A stretch of DNA of 64,000 nt from CAWELS01 sp964468205 (GTDB lineage Bacteria > Acidobacteriota > Terriglobia > Bryobacterales > Bryobacteraceae), in assembly GCA_964468205.1 (NCBI GenBank), contig CAYXVG010000008.1:62001-126000 (forward strand). Direction: 5' to 3'. This document shows positions 58,852 through 64,000 of this stretch, one piece after another. The notes beneath the pieces were generated by a model. It was not told the DNA's origin. It did not search any database and was given only the letters and a program-made list of their open reading frames with translations. Each line of letters begins with the position of its first letter. The stretch's first letter is position 1. Position numbers and translations under genes: made by a program.

Positions 58852-60408
58852 ATGCTTTCGCTACGAATCTTGCCGCTCATACTGTGTGGAATAGTGTCGG
58901 TCCTGCCCGCGGCAGCCGCAAAAAAGCCCAATATTGTTGTCATCATGGCCGACGACCTCGGTTTCAGCGACATCGGCTGTTACGGCAGCGAGATTCCGAC
59001 TCCGAATCTCGACGCACTCGCCGCCGGCGGGGTGCGGCTCACGCAGTTCTACAACACTTCCCGCTGCTGCCCGTCGAGAGCCAGCCTCCTCACCGGCCTC
59101 TATTCACACCAGGCCGGGATCGGCGCGATGAACAACGTTGATGAGGGTCCCGGCTATCGGGGCCAGCTTCTCGCCGCGACTCCGACGCTCCCAGAAATGC
59201 TGCGGAAGGCGGGATACGGGACCGCCATGGTGGGCAAGTGGCACCTGACACTCTCGAAGACGATTGATGACGGCCCCAATGGAAGTTGGCCGTTCCAGCG
59301 CGGCTTCGATCGCTTTTACGGAACGATGGAAGGTGCGAAATCCTATTTCCGTCCGCAGTGGCTTTTTGAAGGCAAGCGTCCCATCACGGATTTCCCGGAC
59401 GATTACTTCTACACCACGGCGATCGCGCGGCGGGCGGCGCAGTTCATCCGCGAACACCCCGGAGACAGGCCGCTCTTCCTCTATGTCGCGTTCTACGCCC
59501 CGCACTTCCCGCTGCAGGCGCCGGCGGAAGCCATCGCCGGATTCCGAGGCAAATACATGGCTGGCTGGGACCGGCTTCGCCACTCCCGCCACGAACGTCA
59601 ACTCACCAGCGGTGTAATACCGGAGCGCACGCCGCTCTCGCGCCGCACCGAGGGAGTTCCGCCGTGGGAAACCTTGACGCCGGCACAAAAAGACGGAATG
59701 GACCTTCGCATGGCGATCTACGCAGCCCAGGTTCACCTGCTCGACGAAGGAGTCGGACATGTTGTGGAAGGATTGCGCGAATCGGGCCGCCTCGATGACA
59801 CGCTCCTACTCTTCCTGTCTGACAACGGGGCCACCGACGTGGGCGGCCCATTCGGCGCCGGATCACCGGAGACGATCGGGACTCCCGAAGCGGAACTGGT
59901 CTCAACCTATGGCGCTGGTTGGGCGAACCTGTCGAATACCCCGTACCGGCTTTTTAAAGCGGACACGCATGAAGGCGGGGTAAGGGCGCCACTGATTCTC
60001 CACTGGCCGAACCGGCTGCGCGAGAAGAACTCCTTCCGGCACTCACCGGCGCACATTATCGACATCGTCCCCACGTGCCTCGCCGCGGCCGGAATCCAGC
60101 CGGACGATGTGAGAAGCCAGTCCGGCCCCGGACTCGAGGGCCGCAGTCTGCTGGAACTAGCGGATGGGACCCCGGAACGCTCACCACGGCCGCTGTTCTT
60201 CGAGCACCTCGGCAGCCGCGCCGTAAGGTTCGGCCGCTGGAAACTCGTCAGCCGCAAGAATGGCGACGCTTGGGAACTCTACGACCTCGAATCCGACCGC
60301 ACGGAAGAGAACAACCTCGCCACGGAACGCCCGGAAGTTGTCCAGCAGCTGAATAGGCGCTGGCGGGAGTGGGCAAAACGCTGTAGCGTGCGTGGTGGCG
60401 ACAATTAA
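58852..60408 (+). CDS. Secreted sulfatase (formylglycine-dependent)
   Basis: A 518-residue sulfatase with a signal peptide (LSLRILPLILCGIVSVLPAAA). VIMADDLGFSDIGCYG, Cys72 in RCCPSRASLLTGLYSHQAGIG, GKWHLTLSKTI, LFLSDNGATDVGG and NTPYRLFKADTHEGGVRAPLI carry the conserved arylsulfatase A-type active site. AGAGGTGA precedes the ATG at 58852. It has its own promoter with a putative operator and ends the polysaccharide region. Substrate unknown. Confidence 0.93.
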   Translation: MLSLRILPLILCGIVSVLPAAAAKKPNIVVIMADDLGFSDIGCYGSEIPTPNLDALAAGGVRLTQFYNTSRCCPSRASLLTGLYSHQAGIGAMNNVDEGPGYRGQLLAATPTLPEMLRKAGYGTAMVGKWHLTLSKTIDDGPNGSWPFQRGFDRFYGTMEGAKSYFRPQWLFEGKRPITDFPDDYFYTTAIARRAAQFIREHPGDRPLFLYVAFYAPHFPLQAPAEAIAGFRGKYMAGWDRLRHSRHERQLTSGVIPERTPLSRRTEGVPPWETLTPAQKDGMDLRMAIYAAQVHLLDEGVGHVVEGLRESGRLDDTLLLFLSDNGATDVGGPFGAGSPETIGTPEAELVSTYGAGWANLSNTPYRLFKADTHEGGVRAPLILHWPNRLREKNSFRHSPAHIIDIVPTCLAAAGIQPDDVRSQSGPGLEGRSLLELADGTPERSPRPLFFEHLGSRAVRFGRWKLVSRKNGDAWELYDLESDRTEENNLATERPEVVQQLNRRWREWAKRCSVRGGDN

Positions 60409-60509
60409 CGGGGAGCCAACAACCACAGGCTCAGGGTAACGGTGTTATGTCCGTAGTTCGGCTTCGCGCCATCAGCGGCGCCCCCACATTTGGCGGAGAG
60501 CCGAAGGTC

Positions 60510-60573
60510 TGGCGGAGAGGGAGAGATTCGAACCCTCGGTAGAGGTTAATGCCCTTTGACGATTTAGCAAACC
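60510..60573. repeat. Duplicated 3' part of tRNA-Ser: left attachment site
   Basis: TGGCGGAGAGGGAG then a few substitutions, GATTCGAACCCTCGGTAGAG and on to GATTTAGCAAACC match the tRNA-Ser at 63222-63286 with about four substitutions and one single-base indel over 65 bases. It lacks the 5' half of the tRNA and so is not a functional gene. It is the classic product of integrase-mediated insertion at a tRNA 3' end. Confidence 0.85.
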
Positions 60574-60609
60574 CTCGGCCCTGCCAGAACCATGTTTTAT
60601 TTCAACGAC

Positions 60610-61084
60610 TTACCAAAACATATGAATCGACTGTGGGGATTTTGTGGGGGGGCAGGGAGTTCTTTTCTCCCAGTTCGTTAGCTTCTCAATTGCCTCCTTC
60701 TTGTGCGCCGGCGTCGGGTGGACGTAGCGCATCGTCAAAGTGATCGAAGAGTAGCTTCTCTTCTTCGGGTGAGATGATCCGCATCATCCCGGGGCCTTCC
60801 TGCAACAGCTTCACACCCTGAAACGGGTTGCGTTCCAGGTCTCTCAACTGCACCCCGAAATTGAGCATGAACCGCAGCGCCGAGAGGTCACGGTTCACTC
60901 CGGCTGGCGAGCATTCCTGCAGCCGCTTGACCTTGAACTTCTCGATTGCAGCCACGTTGAGCGCATCGAGCCGGATCTTGCCGAAGAAACTCAGCAGCGG
61001 CTTCGCACTCACCTGGTACCGCTTGTGCGTGTTGCCGTTGGTGTGCTGCTACTGAGACCAGGACAGGTACTCCTCCTGAACGAC
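60610..61084 (-). pseudogene. Tyrosine recombinase (phage-type integrase) pseudogene
   Basis: Reading leftward, the N-terminal SAM-like domain survives (KRYQVSAKPLLSFFGKIRLDALN, VNRDLSALRFMLNFGVQLRDLERNPFQGVKLL, ISPEEEKLLFDHF). An in-frame TAG interrupts it at 61049-61051 and a TGA lies upstream at 61085-61087. After about 60780 the frame changes and the product ends TMRYVHPTPAHKKEAIEKLTNW, the C-terminal segment with the catalytic Tyr of such integrases. The catalytic core between these parts is missing. The recombinase is therefore dead. Confidence 0.8.
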
Positions 61085-61167
61085 TCATTTCGGAAGACGG
61101 AAACCCTGCACCGATCGAGGTACGCTTTTAATGTCCTTCAGATCGTAGAGCACCCGGCGACGACTCT

Positions 61168-61284
61168 TCAAACGCGAGAGTCGGCCGGCAGGAAGTTGAA
61201 CAGGCGATGGAGCGGGGCAAGCGCAATCTGCTCAGTGTGGAGGCGCAGGCTCCATTGTGCGCGCTTCATGTCCTCTGGCTTCAT
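61168..61284 (-). CDS. Possible small ORF in the island
   Basis: A 38-codon frame, MKPEDMKRAQWSLRLHTEQI onward to ADSRV, between the integrase remnant and the UPF0175 pseudogene. No homology recognised. The rest of 61085-61301 has nothing else I can support. Confidence 0.15.
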   Translation of the reverse strand: MKPEDMKRAQWSLRLHTEQIALAPLHRLFNFLPADSRV

Positions 61285-61301
61285 AATAAGAGAAGTAGCA
61301 T

Positions 61302-61586
61302 TTGCCGCTCAACATTGATGTCCCGGATGACGTCCGCACTGTTCTGGAAACGCGGTGAGTCGATTTGTCTGCCCATCTCAAGGAGAACCTCGCTGTCGAA
61401 GGCTACCAACAGGGTTTGCTGAGTCTCGCCCAAGTCCGCCGGTTGCTTGGCTTCCAAATACGTTGGAACGCCCAATTATTCCTTGGCAGGAGAGGGGTTG
61501 CGGTTTTCGATTTCGAGCCGTCGGACCTCGACCGCGAGGCCGCCCTTCAGCAAGTCGCTGCCTCTGAGCCGTCGGCGAGCGAATGA
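61302..61586 (+). pseudogene. UPF0175-family antitoxin gene with in-frame TGA
   Basis: The frame from a TTG at 61302 reads MPLNIDVPDDVRTVLETR, then TGA (61356-61358), then VDLSAHLKENLAVEGYQQGL, LSLAQVRRLLG and RWNAQLFLGRRGVAVFD, the pattern of UPF0175 proteins. The stop falls where a Trp is plausible, so it looks like a single TGG-to-TGA change. A shortened protein from a TTG at 61365 could still be made. The gene overlaps the following PIN gene by ATGA, as expected for a toxin-antitoxin operon. Confidence 0.6.
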
Positions 61587-61726
61587 TCGTCGTCGCCGAT
61601 ACAACTCCCCTCCGCCATCTGAACGCAATTGGCGAGGCAGGCCTCCTGCAGAAATGGCTTGGCCGGCCGACCGCGTTATCGAGAGCTTTAAACGGTGGTT
61701 CGAGTTCAGTTCTCATTCGATGGTAG
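61583..61726 (+). pseudogene. Truncated PIN-domain toxin (DUF3368-like) fragment
   Basis: Begins MIVVADTTPLRHLNAIGEAGLLQ, which matches the first strand and helix of DUF3368-type PIN toxins paired with UPF0175. After about 23 residues the sequence no longer fits the family and a stop comes at 61724-61726. The conserved acidic residues of later strands are missing, so the toxin is inactive. Confidence 0.55.
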
Positions 61727-61888
61727 GGGACCTCTGCAACGATCCGTTAGTGAGCGAGCAGTTGTAGGGTGTGATGGCTTTGGAAAAGCCCAACTCACCT
61801 CACGATGGACTGCGCATCACCGCCCGCGAAGCCCTTTGACCTTGCCAACGCCGACCGCTAGGATGAAGGTAACTAGGAGAGTCTTCTT

Positions 61889-62134
61889 ATGGAAGCGATA
61901 ACTCTGAAACCAGACCGCCAAGCGGAGCTGGAGCAATTCGCTCGCGAGCATGGGCAGAATCCGTCTGAAGCGCTCGATGAGGCAGTGGCTTCCTACCTGG
62001 AATGGCGGCGCCGCGACTATCAGGAAGCCATTGAAGGCATCCGGCGGGGCTACGAAGACGTCACTGCGGGCCGCACACGCACCAGTGGAGAGTTCTTCAG
62101 CGCGATGCGCCGGAAGCATGACATTTCGGGTTGA
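61889..62134 (+). CDS. ParD/CopG-like antitoxin
   Basis: An 81-residue protein. Residues 1-45 (EAITLKPDRQAELEQFAREHGQNPSEALDEAVASYLEW) form a ribbon-helix-helix; the charged C-terminal tail is typical of ParD-type antitoxins. AGGAGA precedes the ATG. It overlaps the toxin gene by 17 bases. No mutation is visible, so it should still be functional. Confidence 0.75.
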   Translation: MEAITLKPDRQAELEQFAREHGQNPSEALDEAVASYLEWRRRDYQEAIEGIRRGYEDVTAGRTRTSGEFFSAMRRKHDISG

Positions 62135-62441
62135 TGCAACCGACGAAGCCGATCGGAACGCAAGTGAGATCCTCGACTGGCTCCTGACTGAACAGGCTGG
62201 AGAAGCTGGCGTTCGCTGGTTTCTGGGGCTAGAGGCCTCCATAAACTCGCTGGCCGAGAATCCTCATCGCTGCTCGCTGGCGCCCGAGAATAGGGCGTTT
62301 CCTTTCGAGGTTCGGCAACTGCTGTATGGCCGCAAGCCGCATGTCTACCGCATCCTGTTCGCGATCCGCGATGATACCGTTTATATCCTTCACATCCGTC
62401 ACGGTCGCCGCTTGCCGCTTCCTCACTTGAAGAAATCGTGA
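62118..62441 (+). CDS. ParE/RelE-like toxin
   Basis: A 107-residue protein: DEADRNASEILDWLLTEQAGEAGVRWFLGLEASINSLAENPHRCSLAPEN is the helical part and VRQLLYGRKPHVYRILFAIRDDTVYILHIRHGRR the beta-sheet of the RelE/ParE superfamily. It lies downstream of its antitoxin with the usual overlap. ParE poisons gyrase and RelE cleaves mRNA; which applies cannot be decided here. Confidence 0.82.
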   Translation: MTFRVDATDEADRNASEILDWLLTEQAGEAGVRWFLGLEASINSLAENPHRCSLAPENRAFPFEVRQLLYGRKPHVYRILFAIRDDTVYILHIRHGRRLPLPHLKKS

Positions 62442-62814
62442 CCGCCCCTCCCGGAGACGGGCGCAGCCCCACGAAACACCGATCAGGATAGCGCGTCAGA
62501 AGCAAGAAGATGCTCTGGGGAAAGGCACTTGACGATGCTGAGGGAGGCCCGCTTCCGTCGAGAGCGGCCGAAAGGGCCCGGGCGTCCCTGGAGCGAGCGA
62601 CATCTGAACCATCGAGGATTGCCAGTCACGACGTGTCGAGGACGGTGCCAGACCTGGTCGAAGCGGGCACGCGCGCAGACATCGTCACCGACCTGTCCCT
62701 GCCCGCCAGGAGTGCCGGTGACATCGAAACCCGTACTCAGGAGCTACTCACGATCTTGCGGTAGCAGCACACCTGCGTGGGATCGGCTAACATCGGAGAG
62801 TCCGCTCGCCTCTC
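62442..62814. other. Island segment without a recognisable gene
   Basis: An open frame of 84 codons (62510-62764, plus strand) exists but matches no family I know and has no clear Shine-Dalgarno. The segment may be degraded island DNA. Confidence 0.3.
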
Positions 62815-63178
62815 ATGAACCTGCTCTCCTCGCTACTCGTTGCACTATAATACCCGGTTCAGTTCCAGGACATCTTCGCATCTGGAGATCCTCGCCCTGC
62901 GCCACCAACTTAACGTGCTGCGCCGGTCTGCGCCCAAGCGCCCCAAGATCCGTTTGGCGGACAAGTGCCTGTGGATCTGGCTCTCCCGAGTCTGGTCTGA
63001 CTGGCATTCGGCGCTCGTCATCGTCAAGCCGGAGACGGTAATTGCCTGGCACCGGAAGAGCTTCCGCTTGTTCTGGACCTGGAAGATCCGGCAGGGCCGA
63101 GTTGGGAGGCCCGGCGTACCCATCGAAGTTCGCACAAGCGTTTCAGGTTTCGCTTGCCGAACGCCTCTGTATCAATAG
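62815..63178 (+). pseudogene. Truncated, frameshifted integrase-core (rve) transposase
   Basis: Starts MNLLSSLLVAL and shifts frame to TRFSSRTSSHLEILALRHQL, continuing NVLRRSAPKRPKIRLADKCLWIWLSRVWSDWHSALVIVKPETVIAWHRKSFRLFWTW. This is the N-terminal third of integrase-core transposases found in many soil bacteria. The catalytic DDE domain is missing; after VPIEVRT the sequence diverges and stops. Confidence 0.72.
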
Positions 63179-63221
63179 AGGGAGATGAATGAGATTGATG
63201 CTATAGCAGATGGAAACAAGC

Positions 63222-63315
<94 letters not shown>

Positions 63316-63408
63316 ACGGCGGTACAGGCAGGTCTTACATCAAGTTAGCACACAGCGCCCGCCGGCGGCAGCGGCAAATCCACTTGTGCGATTATCAATT
63401 TTGACCCT

Positions 63409-64000
63409 GTGAGCGGCTGGACCCTACTTCTTGATATCGTCATTCTCCTCGGCGCTTCCGTCGCCGCCGGCATCATCTTCGGACGCCTGCGCCAAAACGC
63501 CATTGTTGGCTATCTGCTCGCTGGCGTACTGTTGGGACCGGCCGGATTCAGCGTCGTGCGAAGCGGCGAGGTTATGCAACTACTCGCCGAACTCGGCGTC
63601 GCGCTGCTTCTCTTCACCATCGGCTTGGAGTTCTCCTGGAATCGCCTCAGGCAGTTTGGAGCCCTCGCCCTCGGCGGAGGGTCGCTCCAGATCGGCCTCA
63701 CGCTAGCCGCTTTCTCCGGACTCGCGCTTGTCTTCGCGACCCCGGCGGCGGAGGCAATCGTGATCGGAGCCGCCGCGGCCCTTAGCAGCACGGCCGTCGT
63801 CCTCCGCGTGCTCACCGACCGCGGCGAACTCGACAGCCGCCACGGCCGGAACGCTCTCGCGATTCTGCTTCTCCAGGACGTGGCCGTGGTGCCGCTCGTC
63901 TTGCTGGTCGACGCACTGGCAAGCGGGATCGGGCTGAAAGCGGTGTTCGATTTCGGATACACCCTCGGCGAAGGCGGGCTGCTGGTCCTTGCCATGGTGC
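63409..64000 (+). CDS. Kef-type (CPA2) cation:proton antiporter, 3' partial
   Basis: A multi-pass membrane protein that runs off the window. It has the CPA2/KefB signatures: LLDIVILLGASVAAGIIFGRLRQNAIVGYLLAGVLLGPAGF, AELGVALLLFTIGLEFSWNRLRQFG, AALSSTAVVLRVLTDRGELDSRHGRNALAILLLQDVAVVPLVLLV (with the transport-site acidic residues). It exchanges K+ or Na+ for protons. Start GTG at 63409; a cytoplasmic TrkA domain may follow outside the window. Confidence 0.88.
   Translation, partial: MSGWTLLLDIVILLGASVAAGIIFGRLRQNAIVGYLLAGVLLGPAGFSVVRSGEVMQLLAELGVALLLFTIGLEFSWNRLRQFGALALGGGSLQIGLTLAAFSGLALVFATPAAEAIVIGAAAALSSTAVVLRVLTDRGELDSRHGRNALAILLLQDVAVVPLVLLVDALASGIGLKAVFDFGYTLGEGGLLVLAMV

Noticed and set aside
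60510..60573. A second tRNA-Ser gene.
   Set aside because: Only the 3' part from the anticodon loop to CCA is present; the 5' half and the acceptor partner are missing.
62510..62764. An 84-codon frame in the island remnant.
   Set aside because: No SD, no homology and surrounded by decayed genes; reported only as part of an unassigned segment.

Overview
The window is a GC-rich bacterial chromosome segment that most resembles an Acidobacteriota genome, probably Bryobacterales-like. The taxonomic pointers are a plug-less TonB-dependent-receptor-like outer-membrane protein of about 1130 residues with an N-terminal carboxypeptidase-regulatory-like domain, the futalosine-pathway enzyme MqnD, many Tat-exported sugar enzymes and flavoproteins, and OmpA/PKD-type surface proteins. 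This assignment is an inference from gene content; no rRNA gene is present.

Layout. 1-9.5 kb is mainly housekeeping: the end of a bactofilin-like gene, infC, an HNH nuclease, comF, a DUF1080/M23/PKD fusion, a Tat-secreted protein of unknown function, an Hpt protein, mqnD and a HEAT-repeat protein. 9.6-18.5 kb holds two small or membrane proteins, a mannonate dehydratase-like Tat protein and three secreted glycoside hydrolases. 18.6-24.2 kb has an OmpA/PKD/Ig-repeat surface protein preceded by a 24-codon leader ORF, then a LytTR response regulator and LytS-type kinase. 24.2-33.2 kb is a mixed block: agarase-like hydrolase, GT2-methyltransferase fusion, deoC, sugar isomerase, GT4, FkbM methyltransferase, sulfatase and SDR.

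33.3-60.4 kb is the most distinctive part, a probable polysaccharide (perhaps sulfated) utilisation locus. A leftward cluster encodes a KDG-aldolase-like enzyme, an MFS transporter, two enolase-superfamily dehydratases, a GntR/FCD regulator and a FAD oxidoreductase. Beyond it lie the TonB-dependent-receptor-like protein, a VapBC module, and a rightward run of two paralogous FAD oxidoreductases, a DUF362 protein, a third FAD oxidoreductase, a double-GH16 enzyme, a GH43/GH117-like propeller enzyme and a sulfatase, then a convergent esterase and another sulfatase. A recurrent palindrome close to TCTGAAATTTCAGA sits in or beside five promoters here, including that of the GntR gene, which suggests one local regulon.

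60.5-63.3 kb is a decayed integrative element at a tRNA-Ser(GCU) gene. The intact tRNA lies at the right end and a near-identical copy of its 3' part (about 65 bp) at the left end. Between them are an integrase pseudogene, a broken UPF0175/PIN pair, an intact ParDE-like pair and a truncated transposase. The window ends inside a Kef-type cation/proton antiporter gene.
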